Source: Helicobacter cetorum MIT 00-7128 (GTDB taxonomy: Bacteria; Campylobacterota; Campylobacteria; Campylobacterales; Helicobacteraceae). Taken from it: DNA of 64,000 nucleotides. Position 1 is the stretch's first letter, and each line of letters begins with the position of its first letter. The notes under the pieces were generated by a model that was not told the origin of the DNA, searched no databases, and saw only the letters and a list, made by a program, of their open reading frames with translations. The stretch lies in the NCBI RefSeq assembly GCF_000259255.1, contig NC_017737.1, positions 682,001 to 746,000 on the forward strand, in the 5' to 3' direction. This document shows, piece by piece, positions 8,303-17,410 of this stretch. The position numbers were made by a program, and so were the translations under genes.

Positions 8303-10366
8303 ATGCAAAAAGGTTTAATCTCTTTGGCTTGGGTGCTAGTCGCCATTTTAGGGGCGATTTGTTTGGGTGTGTTAGCCTTACATAAGGGCGAGAGCATTAA
8401 CACGCTATGGCTTGTAGTGGCGAGTGCTTGTATCTATAGCATAGGCTATCGCTTCTATAGCCATTTTATCGCTTATAGAGTGCTAAAACTTGATGATAAT
8501 AGAGCCACGCCAGCTTGTGTGAGAAATGATGGTAAGGACTTCGTGCCTACAGATAAGGTTGTAACCTTTGGGCATCATTTTGCAGCCATTGCTGGGGCTG
8601 GCCCTTTAGTAGGCCCTATACTAGCCGCTCAAATGGGTTACTTACCTTCTATCTTATGGATTTTGATAGGCTCGGTTTTAGGGGGTTGTGTGCATGATTT
8701 TGTGGTGCTTTTTGCATCTATTAGGCGTGATGGCAAATCACTAGGCGAAATGATTAAGCTTGAAATGGGCAAATTTGTGGGGGCTATCGCAAGTTTAGGC
8801 ATTTTAGGTATTATGATAATTATTATTGCGATTTTAGCTATGGTAGTGGTAAAAGCTCTAGCGCATTCGCCTTGGGGCTTTTTTACCATTGCTATGACGA
8901 TTCCTATTGCGATTTTTATGGGGCTTTATATGCGTTTTTTAAGACCGCATAAAACCTTAGAGATTTCTATCATTGGCTTTGTGTTATTGATTATTGCCAT
9001 TTATGCGGGTAAATATGTTTCTTTAGACCCTAAATTAGCTCAAATGTTTACCTTTGAAGCTAGCACTTTAGCATGGATGATTATGGGCTATGGCTTTGTA
9101 GCTTCCATTCTACCGGTATGGTTTTTACTCGCTCCACGAGATTATTTAAGCACTTTTTTAAAAATTGGCGTTATAGGGGTGTTAATTGTGGCGATTATTC
9201 TAGTCGCTCCGCCTTTGCAAATTCCTAAAATCACGCAATTTTTAGATGGTAGTGGGCCTGTGTTTGCAGGGAGTGTGTTTCCTTTCTTGTTTATCACGGT
9301 GGCTTGCGGAACCATTAGTGGCTTTCATGCCTTAATTTCTTCAGGCACTACACCTAAAATGCTTGCTAAGGAAAGTGATGCAAGACTTGTAGGCTATGGC
9401 TCTATGGTTATGGAGAGCATTGTAGCTCTTATGGCATTAGTATGTGCTGGGATTTTACACCCAGGGCTTTATTTTGCTATCAATTCGCCAGAAATTAGTA
9501 TCACTAAAGATATTGCTGAAGCTGCTTCTGTGATTAGCTCATGGGGTTTTAGTATCAGTGCTGAAGAAATTCGCGAGATGACAAAAAATATCGGTGAAAA
9601 CTCCATTTTAAGCCGCACAGGTGGAGCACCCACTTTTGCAATCGGTTTAGCGATGATTGTGTATCAAATTTTAGGCGATCCTAGTGTTATGGCGTTTTGG
9701 TATCATTTTGCGATTTTGTTTGAAGCCCTTTTTATTCTCACGGCTGTTGATGCTGGCACACGAACCGCTCGCTTTATGATTCAAGATTTACTTGGTAATG
9801 TGTATAAGCCTTTGGGTAATCTTAGTTCTTATAGTGCAGGGATTTTTGCCACCATTTTGTGTGTAGCAGGGTGGGGGTATTTCTTGTATCAAGGCACGAT
9901 TGACCCTAAGGGGGGAATTTATACGCTATGGCCTTTATTTGGTGTGAGCAACCAAATGTTAGCGGGCATGGCGTTATTATTAGTTACTACGGTGCTGTTT
10001 AAAATGGGGCGTTTTAAAGGAGCAATGATAAGCGCTATTCCAGCGGCTCTCATTTTGTTTATCACTTTTTATAGCGGTATTTTAAAGGTTATGCCAAAAA
10101 GTGATGATAGGGTGCTTAATAATGTCTCTCATGTGGCACACATGCAAATTTTGAAAGAAAAAATCGCCATAACGACTGATGAAAAGGAATTGAGTTCGCT
10201 TAAAAAATCCTTGTTTAACCACACGATTAATGCGATTTTATGCGTGTTTTTTATGGTTGTGGCACTCTTAGTATTGATTGCGAGTATAAGAATTTGCTTG
10301 AATGCGTATTTCAAACATAAAGTTTACCCACCACTTGCTGAAACGCCGTATGTTAAAGCTACTTAG
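8303..10366 (+). CDS. cstA: Carbon starvation protein CstA, peptide transporter
   Basis: 687-residue polytopic inner membrane protein of the CstA family, peptide importers linked to nutrient limitation; the H. pylori and Campylobacter homologues are associated with peptide uptake. Family features seen: N-terminal helices, the conserved stretch KVVTFGHHFAAIAGAGPLVGP (in overlapping parts), GGCVHDFVVLFASIRRDGKS, and LFGVSNQMLAGMALL near the C-terminus. I count about 16-18 hydrophobic segments. The ATG at 8303 is preceded by AGGAT. It is monocistronic, with a strong hairpin 14 bp after the stop. Confidence 0.95.
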   Translation: MQKGLISLAWVLVAILGAICLGVLALHKGESINTLWLVVASACIYSIGYRFYSHFIAYRVLKLDDNRATPACVRNDGKDFVPTDKVVTFGHHFAAIAGAGPLVGPILAAQMGYLPSILWILIGSVLGGCVHDFVVLFASIRRDGKSLGEMIKLEMGKFVGAIASLGILGIMIIIIAILAMVVVKALAHSPWGFFTIAMTIPIAIFMGLYMRFLRPHKTLEISIIGFVLLIIAIYAGKYVSLDPKLAQMFTFEASTLAWMIMGYGFVASILPVWFLLAPRDYLSTFLKIGVIGVLIVAIILVAPPLQIPKITQFLDGSGPVFAGSVFPFLFITVACGTISGFHALISSGTTPKMLAKESDARLVGYGSMVMESIVALMALVCAGILHPGLYFAINSPEISITKDIAEAASVISSWGFSISAEEIREMTKNIGENSILSRTGGAPTFAIGLAMIVYQILGDPSVMAFWYHFAILFEALFILTAVDAGTRTARFMIQDLLGNVYKPLGNLSSYSAGIFATILCVAGWGYFLYQGTIDPKGGIYTLWPLFGVSNQMLAGMALLLVTTVLFKMGRFKGAMISAIPAALILFITFYSGILKVMPKSDDRVLNNVSHVAHMQILKEKIAITTDEKELSSLKKSLFNHTINAILCVFFMVVALLVLIASIRICLNAYFKHKVYPPLAETPYVKAT

Positions 10367-10380
10367 AATTAAAATAGGCT

Positions 10381-10411
10381 CTATTAACAAAGTATTATAT
10401 TTTGTTAATAG
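10381..10411. terminator. Bidirectional hairpin terminator
   Basis: 11-bp perfect inverted repeat CTATTAACAAA / TTTGTTAATAG with a 9-nt loop, between the convergent cstA and the gene at 10465. Confidence 0.65.
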
Positions 10412-10464
10412 GGTTTAAAAATCAAACAAACTCGGATTTATACTTTGTGCCTTAAACTCCCTTG

Positions 10465-10746
10465 TTAGTTCCACGCTAATTCACTAACTTTATTATTGAG
10501 TGTTTTTATAAAATCTTGCAACTGATTATCTTCTTTATGCACAGCAATTAAAAGCTCTTGATTGTCTCTGATAAATATTTTGCCATTAAGCATTTTAAAG
10601 TGCTTGATAATTAAAGGTTCATAATCATTGCCTTTATAGACATAGATTGTAAAAGCGCTTTTTTCTGACATAAAATACTTAATAAAATCCTCACGCAATT
10701 TCTTTTTAAGGCTTGTTTGTAGCTTTTCTCTGTGATTTTCATTCAA
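10465..10746 (-). CDS. Hypothetical protein
   Basis: 93 residues, no recognised family. Basic helical N-terminus (EKLQTSLKKKLREDF), then a predicted mixed alpha/beta core (AFTIYVYKGNDYEPLIIKHF) and an amphipathic C-terminal helix. No signal peptide or membrane segment. It stands alone between convergent cstA and the glycan cluster. Composition is like its neighbours, and length and start look gene-like, but I cannot assign a role. Confidence 0.6.
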   Translation of the reverse strand: MNENHREKLQTSLKKKLREDFIKYFMSEKSAFTIYVYKGNDYEPLIIKHFKMLNGKIFIRDNQELLIAVHKEDNQLQDFIKTLNNKVSELAWN

Positions 10747-10878
10747 ATGTATATAAGCTTTTAACTACATTAAAAAATAAAAAGGAGAGCATTAAGGGGA
10801 ATTTGAGTTATTATTGAGTATTGTTTTAAAGAGTAGGGGGGTTTGTATTTTGTATTGAAATTTTGTAAAAGGATAATG

Positions 10879-11661
10879 ATGTTAAAAAGCTGGGTAGAAA
10901 GGGGTGTGAGTGCGCTCTCATATTTCCCATTTATGCAAAAGTATTATGCGGGTTGTGGAGCGATTTTTATGCTCCATCATGTTTTAAAAACACAAGAAAA
11001 AATTGCTTTTAGCGATAATATGAATATTTCGCAAAGTTTTTTAGAAAAATTTATTAAACATTTGCAAATGAAAGGGTTTAGCTTTTTGGGTATTGATGAA
11101 TTGTGTGAAAATCTCATTTTTAAAAAGAGAATGAGAAAGGTAGCCGTATTTAGCCTAGATGATGGTTATAAAAATACTTATACGAACGCTTATCCTTTAT
11201 TTAAAGCCTACAATGTGCCTTTTGTGGTGTTTGTGGCTACTAAATTTATAGGCACAAAAAATTATATGGATACGCAAGAATTAAGAGCGTTGCATAAGGA
11301 TAAGCTTTGCACACTTGGGGGGCATACGCATAGCCATTATGCTCTAGCAACGCTTGAAAATAAAACGAGCGTAAAAGAAGAAATCAGTTTAGCTAATCGC
11401 ATTTTAGAAGAACAAATTGGCACAAAAATCAAGCATATTGCCTATCCTTATGGCTGTAAAAATAGCACGCAATTAAGAGAAGTAGAAGTGGTTAAGGAGT
11501 TAGGTCTAGTGAGTGCGTGTAGCACAAGGCGTGGGGCGATTTATAAAGAGCATAAAGATTACCTTTCGTGTTTGCCTAGAATTATTTTAAGAGAAAATTC
11601 TTCTTATAGAGCTATAGGAAGATTAAGAAAAGTTCGCATTGTGAAATTTGGGGGGGTATAA
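10879..11661 (+). CDS. Polysaccharide deacetylase (NodB homology, CE4)
   Basis: CE4-type deacetylase, which removes N- or O-acetyl groups from a sugar polymer with a divalent metal. Motifs: MLHHVL near the N-terminus, FSLDDGYKNTY (catalytic/metal Asp pair), LGGHTHSHYALATL (metal-binding H-x-x-x-H), IAYPYG. There is no signal peptide. AAGGA at 10869-10873 favours ATG 10879 (the adjacent ATG at 10876 is too close, and TTG 10843 has no site). It heads a run of glycosyltransferase genes, so it probably modifies an LPS/O-chain intermediate rather than peptidoglycan. A 7-G run lies just before the stop. Confidence 0.85.
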   Translation: MLKSWVERGVSALSYFPFMQKYYAGCGAIFMLHHVLKTQEKIAFSDNMNISQSFLEKFIKHLQMKGFSFLGIDELCENLIFKKRMRKVAVFSLDDGYKNTYTNAYPLFKAYNVPFVVFVATKFIGTKNYMDTQELRALHKDKLCTLGGHTHSHYALATLENKTSVKEEISLANRILEEQIGTKIKHIAYPYGCKNSTQLREVEVVKELGLVSACSTRRGAIYKEHKDYLSCLPRIILRENSSYRAIGRLRKVRIVKFGGV

Positions 11662-11709
11662 TCATTTACTTAGATATGAGCACAATAAGGCTAATTAAAG
11701 GATAGAGTT

Positions 11710-12213
11710 TTGAAAATTTTACATTTAAATGCCATGATGGATAATGGCGGAGCAGCTAGGGCGTGTTTGAGATTGCATGAGGCTTTATTAAAAGCAAATA
11801 TAGAGAGTGAAGTCTTAGTGCAAGAAAGAACAAGCGATAGGCGTTTGGTGCATAGCGCTCATTCTAAGCTAGGCAAAATTGCTAACAAACTCCGCCCTTA
11901 TTTAGACAAAGCCCCCATTCTACTCTATCCAAACCGCATTAAAGCCCCCTTTAATCTTGCATGGCTACCCTTTAGCTTTGTGTTAAAAGAAATTGATGGA
12001 ATAAAACCTGACATTGTGCATTTGCATTGGATTGGGCGTGGCATGCTACCTATAAGAGATTTAGCCAAAATCAAGCAACCTATCGTATGGAGTTTGCATG
12101 ATATGTGGGCTTTTAGTGCTGGGGGAGCACTACATACAAGACACATTAAAAATGCCTTTATTAAATCAATATTGTTATTACTCCAAGCAAAAGGCGTATC
12201 AAAAAATTCCTAA
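11710..12213 (+). pseudogene. Glycosyltransferase, N-terminal fragment (frameshifted)
   Basis: 5' part of a GT4-type glycosyltransferase. It starts with MKILHLNAMMDNGGAARAC, the nucleotide-sugar-transferase Rossmann opening, and reaches the family motif WSLHDMWAFS at about residues 127-136. It then shifts frame in a run of 5 G at 12121-12125. With 4 G the protein would read WAFSAGEHYIQD, matching the consensus spacing of WAFTGG.HY; in this sequence a junk tail runs to a stop at 12213. Probably inactive unless the tract slips back. Confidence 0.8.
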
Positions 12214-12907
12214 TCTGCATATTATAGGCTTAAGCCAGTGGCTTAGTAGTTGTGCTAAAGAAAGCACTCTTTTAAAAGATAAGTTTCATTACTGCTTGCC
12301 TAATTGTGTGGATACAAATCTATTCAAGCCTTTAGATAAGGCATTTTGCAAAAGCCTTTTAAATATCTCTTCTACTAAAAAGCTTGTTGGGTTTGGGGCT
12401 ATAAATGCGACACAAGATAATAATAAGGGGATAGATTTATTATTAGAAGCCTTGAAACTTTTAGATAAAAATTTAGACATTGAATGCGTGATTTTTGGGG
12501 CTAATGAGCCTACAAACCCTATTGATTTGGGTTTTAAAACACATTTTTTGGGGCATTTAAACGATGAGTTTAGTTTAATAGCTCTATATAATCTTTTAGA
12601 TTGTGTGATTGTGCCAAGCCGCCAAGAAAATTTAAGTAATGTCATTATGGAAAGTCTATCGTGTGCTACGCCGGTTGTTGGCTTTAATATAGGGGGTAAT
12701 AGCGATTTAATAGAGCATAAAATGAATGGCTATTTAGCCAAACCTTTTGAAACACAAGATTTAAAAGAAGGCATAGAATGGGTAATAAACGCCCCTAATT
12801 ATGAAGAATTGTGTCAAAACGCTAGAAAAAAAGTGTTAGAAAACTTTAGCGATGAAGTGGTAGCACAAAAATATATTAAGTTGTATGAAGAGATTTTAAA
12901 GAGGTAA
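12098..12907 (+). pseudogene. Glycosyltransferase, C-terminal fragment (frameshifted)
   Basis: 3' part of the same GT4 gene; true homology begins at 12125 (EHYIQD). It contains the glycosyltransferase group-1 domain: LVGFGAINATQDNNKGIDLLL, VPSRQENLSNVIMESLSCATPVVGF (donor-binding E-x7-E type motif) and GGNSDLIEHKMNGYL. The first methionine at 12098 lies inside the overlap and has no convincing ribosome binding site. The next glycosyltransferase follows within 5 bp, so the transcript is one operon. Donor and acceptor are unknown. Confidence 0.8.
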
Positions 12908-12911
12908 TATA

Positions 12912-13652
12912 TTGGATTGCGTTAGTGGTGGATTGAGAACAAAGGGTATCATTAAGCAAAATTTAGAAAACCTTGTCAGTATTGTTACCGTTGTGTATAA
13001 CGCACAAGATTTGTTAGAAAAAACGATATTGAGTGTATTGGAGCAAGATTATGAAAATATGGAATATATCATTATAGATGGTGGCTCAAACGATAAAACA
13101 TTAGAAATTATAGAAAAATATTCTGATAGGATAGATTACTATATAAGCGAAAAAGATAAGGGCATTAAATATGCTAAGGGGCGTTGGATAAACTTTATGA
13201 ATGCGGGTGATATTTTTAAGCACAAAAGCGTTTTAAGCGATATTTTTAGTGAAAAAATAGACCCAAAAAGTGCTGTAATTTGTGGGTGTTATGAATTTGA
13301 TACTATTAAAGGAGTTTTCTTTCCAGAGCGCCAATTAGAATTAGTGAAGTATGGAAATTTACTCACATTGCATCAGAGTATGTTTTTTAATGCAGAGATT
13401 TTAAAAGAAGATATTTTTTATGATGTCAATTTTAAGATTAGTGCGGATAATGATATGATGATGCGTTTAGTTAAGCATAAGTATTTAGTGCATTTTAGTG
13501 CGGTGGTGGTATGTGTGTTTGATATGACAGGCATTTCTTCAAGGGCGCATAATAGATTGGAAAAATATCAAATTATTTATAAAAATTTTGGTATTTTAGG
13601 GGTGTTTAAAGCATTATTGTTTAATCGGATTTGTATGGTTGGTGTGAAGTAG
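12912..13652 (+). CDS. Family 2 glycosyltransferase, probable internal deletion
   Basis: 246-residue GT-A fold transferase: LVSIVTVVYNAQDLLEKTI, IIIDGGSNDKT (the DG of the donor site), INFMNAGD (DXD-equivalent), QSMFFNAEIL, ISADNDMMMRL. WcaE-like relatives read about DKGIYDAMNKGI between the Rossmann half and the FMNAGD motif. Here it reads SEKDKGIKYAKGRWINF, as if 8 residues were lost between two GATAAGGGCATT-like repeats. The start is TTG with AAAGAGG 7 bp upstream. The missing loop is next to the active site, so function is doubtful even though the frame is intact. Confidence 0.75.
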   Translation: MDCVSGGLRTKGIIKQNLENLVSIVTVVYNAQDLLEKTILSVLEQDYENMEYIIIDGGSNDKTLEIIEKYSDRIDYYISEKDKGIKYAKGRWINFMNAGDIFKHKSVLSDIFSEKIDPKSAVICGCYEFDTIKGVFFPERQLELVKYGNLLTLHQSMFFNAEILKEDIFYDVNFKISADNDMMMRLVKHKYLVHFSAVVVCVFDMTGISSRAHNRLEKYQIIYKNFGILGVFKALLFNRICMVGVK

Positions 13653-13676
13653 TTGATAATATTATAGATAGCTAAA

Positions 13677-14738
13677 ATGCAAAAAGTTGAGAATATGTTA
13701 GATTATGTGATTGTTACGCATTTGCCGACCTTTTATAAAATCAATTTGTATAATGAGCTGGCGAAAAATTTAAAGATTTTTGTCGTGTTTTTGGCTCTAG
13801 ATACGAATGAAAAAAGAGCTAGTGATTTTTCACATTTAGAGAATATTTCTTTTGAATACTTGCTTTTAAGCAAAGATTGCTTACAAAACCGCTCTGTGTT
13901 AAAAAATATTTTACAATTAAAAGCCCTTTTACAAAACCGCCCTACTAAAAGAGTGCTTATAAGTGGGTGGGATTGTTTAGAATTTTGGGCTTTGAGATTT
14001 TTAAACCCTAAGGATAAAAACGCCATTGTAGTGGAATCTAGCATTTATGAGAGTAAGACTTGTGGGTTAAAAGCATGGCTCAAAAAATTCTTTTTAAAAA
14101 AAATAAGCCTAGCTTTTGTGTGTGCTTCTACTCATAAAGAGCTTTTGAAAGCTTTAAATTTTAAGGGCGAAATCAGAGAAACTTTAGGCGTGGGAATCAT
14201 TAACAAGCTAGATTTTAAGCCTAAACTTAGAAGATACCATAAGAAATTTTTGTTTGTAGGGCGTTTGATTGCAGTTAAAAATTTAGAGTTTTTGATAGAG
14301 ATTTTTAAAGAATTAAAAGACTATCATTTGAGTTTAGTGGGGGTAGGGGAGTTAGAAGAGAGCTTAAAAGAGCTTGCAAAAGGTGCTGTAAACATTCAGT
14401 TTTTAGGGGCTATGCCTAATGCTGAATTATCTCGCATTTATTTAGAACATGACATGTTGATTTTAGCGAGCTTGAAAGAAACATGGGGGTTAGTGGTAGA
14501 AGAGGCTTTGTATTATAAAATGCCTGTTATTGTGAGTGAGAATTGTGGGGCGAGTGCGTTAATTAAACATGGCGTTAATGGCTTTATCTTTAAGCCTAGT
14601 CATAAAGAAAGCTTAAAAGAAATTTTATTGGATTTAGATAATAAAAAGTATTTGCATTTATTAGAAGGTGTAGAAGAGTTTAGTATAGACAAAAAGGATA
14701 AAAGACAAGTAGCTGTGTATAGCTGTGATAGGGATTAA
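13677..14738 (+). CDS. Family 4 glycosyltransferase
   Basis: 353-residue GT-B glycosyltransferase (group 1). N-terminal domain starts LDYVIVTHLPTFYKINLYNEL; C-terminal donor domain has FLFVGRLIAVKNLEFLIEIF, NIQFLGAMPNAELSRIY and the signature ASLKETWGLVVEEALYYKMPVIV with both conserved glutamates, then GVNGFIF. It is last of the glycan cluster and looks intact. An ATG at 13695 is an alternative start, as neither has a strong ribosome binding site. Substrate is unknown; an LPS O-chain or core role is the likeliest given its partners. Confidence 0.85.
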   Translation: MQKVENMLDYVIVTHLPTFYKINLYNELAKNLKIFVVFLALDTNEKRASDFSHLENISFEYLLLSKDCLQNRSVLKNILQLKALLQNRPTKRVLISGWDCLEFWALRFLNPKDKNAIVVESSIYESKTCGLKAWLKKFFLKKISLAFVCASTHKELLKALNFKGEIRETLGVGIINKLDFKPKLRRYHKKFLFVGRLIAVKNLEFLIEIFKELKDYHLSLVGVGELEESLKELAKGAVNIQFLGAMPNAELSRIYLEHDMLILASLKETWGLVVEEALYYKMPVIVSENCGASALIKHGVNGFIFKPSHKESLKEILLDLDNKKYLHLLEGVEEFSIDKKDKRQVAVYSCDRD

Positions 14739-14859
14739 AGTAATTTTAAGAATGCAAATAAGGATTAAAATTTGTTATTTTGAGTGATTGTAGCTATAAG
14801 CATGCTTTTTTACACTACAATAACAAGTGCCTTTAAGAAAAAATTACAAAGGATTTATT

Positions 14860-15414
14860 ATGAAAAAATTAATGTTAGTATCTTTGTGTTTGGTAGGGTT
14901 TTTACAAGCTGTGAATTTGGATATGTCTTCAGCCAAGATGACATGGACGGCCTTTAAAACTAAGGCTAAAACGCCAGTGAGTGGGAGCTTTGATAATATC
15001 ACTTATAAATTAGGTAAATCTCAAGAGAGTTTAAAAACCCTTTTAGAAGGGGCGAATGCGAGCATGGATGGCTTGAAAGTCAATCTAGGCGATGAGACTA
15101 AAAACAAGAATGTTAAAGAGGCTTTTTTTGCTCTTTTTAAAAATTATAGTATTAAAGTAACTTTTAGAAATGTCATAGAGGGCGATAAACTAGGCTCGCT
15201 TACTGCCTATGTGAAAATGAATGATAAAAGCGTGAAAGTCCCTATGCAATACACTATTGCCGACAATAAGCTTGTGATTAAAGGGGTCTTGGATTTATTG
15301 AGTTTTAGTTTGAAAAATGAATTAGCAAGCCTTACCAAAAGATGTGAGAGCCAACACGAAGGCTTGACTTGGTCGCAAGTTGAGATTCAATTTGAAAGTT
15401 TAATAAAGGAATGA
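14860..15414 (+). CDS. YceI-like periplasmic lipid-binding protein
   Basis: Secreted YceI-family lipocalin-like protein, which binds isoprenoid-type lipids in relatives. Signal peptide MKKLMLVSLCLVGFLQA (cleavage near residue 17), then NLDMSSAKMTWTAFKTKAKTPVSGSF and the family stretch SFDNITYKL. I chose ATG 14860 because AAAGGA lies 6 bp upstream and the signal peptide then starts properly; an in-frame methionine codon 33 bp earlier lacks these. It lies 9 bp before hemL, as in H. pylori, where a YceI-like gene also precedes hemL. Confidence 0.85.
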   Translation: MKKLMLVSLCLVGFLQAVNLDMSSAKMTWTAFKTKAKTPVSGSFDNITYKLGKSQESLKTLLEGANASMDGLKVNLGDETKNKNVKEAFFALFKNYSIKVTFRNVIEGDKLGSLTAYVKMNDKSVKVPMQYTIADNKLVIKGVLDLLSFSLKNELASLTKRCESQHEGLTWSQVEIQFESLIKE

Positions 15415-15423
15415 TTAAAGATT

Positions 15424-16716
15424 ATGGAGTTGTTGCATAGTATTAATGATTTTAATGAAGCTAAGCAAGTGATTGCTGGGGGGGTTAATTCACCTGTAAG
15501 GGCGTTTAAGAGTGTTAATGGCACTCCACCCTTTATCTTAAAAGGTAAGGGGGCGTATCTTTATGATGTAGATAATAATCACTATATAGATTTTGTGCAA
15601 AGTTGGGGGCCTTTGATTTTTGGGCATGCAAACGAAGAGATTGAAGAAAGCATCATCAACGCTTTAAAAAAGGGCACTTCTTTTGGAGCTCCTACAGAGT
15701 TAGAAACCACTTTAGCTAAGGAAATCATTACAAGTTATGATGGTTTAGATAAGGTGCGTTTAGTCAATAGTGGCACAGAAGCGACTATGAGTGCGATACG
15801 CCTTGCTAGAGCCTTTAGCCAAAAAGATGATTTGATTAAGTTTGAAGGGTGCTATCATGGGCATAGCGATTCATTGTTAGTTAAAGCAGGCAGTGGGTGT
15901 GCGACTTTTAGCACGCCATCATCTTTAGGCGTGCCAAGTGATTTTAGCAAACACACTTTAGTGGCTCGTTATAATGATTTAAACTCTGTAGAAGAATGCT
16001 TTAAAAAAGGTAATGTAGGTTGTGTTATCATTGAGCCCATTGCAGGGAATATGGGGTTAGTGCCGGCTAAAAAAGAGTTTTTGCTTGGTTTAAAAGCTTT
16101 GTGCGAAAAACATCAAGCGGTGTTGATTTTAGATGAAGTGATGAGTGGGTTTAGGGCTAGTCTTAGTGGTTCGCAAGAATTTTATAATATTGTGCCTGAT
16201 TTAGTAACCTTTGGTAAGGTAATAGGTGCAGGGCTTCCTTTAGCGTGTTTTGGGGGGCGTGCTGAGATTATGGACTTGCTCTCGCCTGTTGGGGGCGTAT
16301 ATCAGGCTGGCACTTTAAGTGGTAACCCCTTAGCCGTGAGTGCGGGACTAAGTGCGTTATATAAACTTAAAAGAGATAAAACTCTATATGCTCGCTTGAA
16401 TGCTCTAGCCATTCGTTTAACTCAAGGTTTAAAAGAGAGCGCCAAAAATTACAATATCGCTTTACAAACGCTTAATAGGGGGAGCATGTTTGGCTTTTTC
16501 TTTAACGAAAATGAGGTGTGTGATTTTGATGACGCTTTAAAAAGTGATACCGAGATGTTTGCAAAATTTCATCAAAAAATGCTTAAAAAAGGCGTGTATT
16601 TAGCATGTTCAAGCTTTGAAACCGGCTTTATTTGTGAGCCTATGACTGAAGAGATGATTGATTTGGTTATTTTAAAAGCTAGTGAGAGTTTTGATGAGAT
16701 TATCAAGGGCGTGTGA
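15424..16716 (+). CDS. hemL: Glutamate-1-semialdehyde 2,1-aminomutase
   Basis: PLP enzyme of the C5 haem pathway that converts glutamate-1-semialdehyde to 5-aminolevulinate. 430 residues, normal length. Motifs: [13 protein letters not shown] at the N-terminus, [41 protein letters not shown], and the PLP lysine K265 in [30 protein letters not shown] follows. It lies in a same-strand run with the YceI gene and two small membrane proteins. Confidence 0.97.
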   Translation: MELLHSINDFNEAKQVIAGGVNSPVRAFKSVNGTPPFILKGKGAYLYDVDNNHYIDFVQSWGPLIFGHANEEIEESIINALKKGTSFGAPTELETTLAKEIITSYDGLDKVRLVNSGTEATMSAIRLARAFSQKDDLIKFEGCYHGHSDSLLVKAGSGCATFSTPSSLGVPSDFSKHTLVARYNDLNSVEECFKKGNVGCVIIEPIAGNMGLVPAKKEFLLGLKALCEKHQAVLILDEVMSGFRASLSGSQEFYNIVPDLVTFGKVIGAGLPLACFGGRAEIMDLLSPVGGVYQAGTLSGNPLAVSAGLSALYKLKRDKTLYARLNALAIRLTQGLKESAKNYNIALQTLNRGSMFGFFFNENEVCDFDDALKSDTEMFAKFHQKMLKKGVYLACSSFETGFICEPMTEEMIDLVILKASESFDEIIKGV

Positions 16717-16722
16717 ATTTTT

Positions 16723-16986
16723 GTGAAAAAGCCAAAATATTACAAGCTTATAGAAGGGGCGAATTACTTGAGCCTTGGATTGTCTATGGTGGTGGCAATT
16801 CTTATAGGCGTGGCGATTGGTTATGGGCTTAAAAAACTTACGGGTATTTCATGGCTTTTTTGGCTTGGGGTTGTTTGGGGCGTTTTAGCAAGTTTTTTGA
16901 ATGTCTATAAGGCTTATAAGAACATGCAAAAAGACTATGAAGAATTAGCCAAAGACCCTAAATATATACATAAAACAAACATATGA
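16723..16986 (+). CDS. AtpZ/AtpI-like small membrane protein
   Basis: 87 residues with two transmembrane helices (about 15-36 and 43-64) joined by a short GLKKLTGISW turn, the layout of AtpZ/AtpI proteins associated with ATP synthase assembly or Mg transport. GTG start 6 bp after hemL. The C-terminal tail is charged and cytosolic. Its stop overlaps the next start (ATGA). Family assignment rests on topology and the G-rich first helix, so it is moderate. Confidence 0.75.
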   Translation: MKKPKYYKLIEGANYLSLGLSMVVAILIGVAIGYGLKKLTGISWLFWLGVVWGVLASFLNVYKAYKNMQKDYEELAKDPKYIHKTNI

Positions 16987-17405
16987 CAGATACAAAAAAA
17001 CCCATGTGTCAAATTAAATGCTTGTTGGTTTTGCTGGTTATCAATATTATCGGTGCTTTAGTGGTCTATCGCTTCGCATTATTTCAAGGGGTTTTGAATT
17101 TTGAAGGGGGTTTTTTGGGGTTTTTTATCGTAGTGTTGTCTTCGTATTATGGCGTTACAAAGCAGTTAAAAGAAAAAAATTCAGAAAATCCACAAGAGAA
17201 AGAAAATAACCCTACAAAGTTTCAAAAATTCGCCCTAGGTTTGAAAATGTCTTTTAATTTATGGCGTTTAGGGGGGTATATCGTTTTATTAGGTGTTTTG
17301 GGCTTACTTTTATATTTTCATCTTTTTAATGGGCTAATGTTTCTTATAGGCGTGTTTGTTGGTTCGCTTTCTAGTGCGTTACTAAGATTTTTGAAAAATA
17401 GGTAG
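16983..17405 (+). CDS. Membrane protein, function unknown
   Basis: 140 residues with about four hydrophobic segments (13-32, 37-56, 95-112, 114-134) and a charged cytosolic loop in the middle (KQLKEKNSENPQEKENNPTK). It overlaps the AtpZ-like gene by 4 bp and precedes selB by 5 bp, so all are probably co-transcribed. The pairing with an AtpZ/AtpI-like gene hints at an ATP-synthase-related role, but nothing in the sequence proves it. Confidence 0.75.
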   Translation: MTDTKKPMCQIKCLLVLLVINIIGALVVYRFALFQGVLNFEGGFLGFFIVVLSSYYGVTKQLKEKNSENPQEKENNPTKFQKFALGLKMSFNLWRLGGYIVLLGVLGLLLYFHLFNGLMFLIGVFVGSLSSALLRFLKNR

Positions 17406-17410
17406 GCTTT

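Noticed and set aside
11650-11656. 7-G run at the end of the deacetylase gene
   Set aside because: It affects only the last residues; slippage would hardly change the protein.
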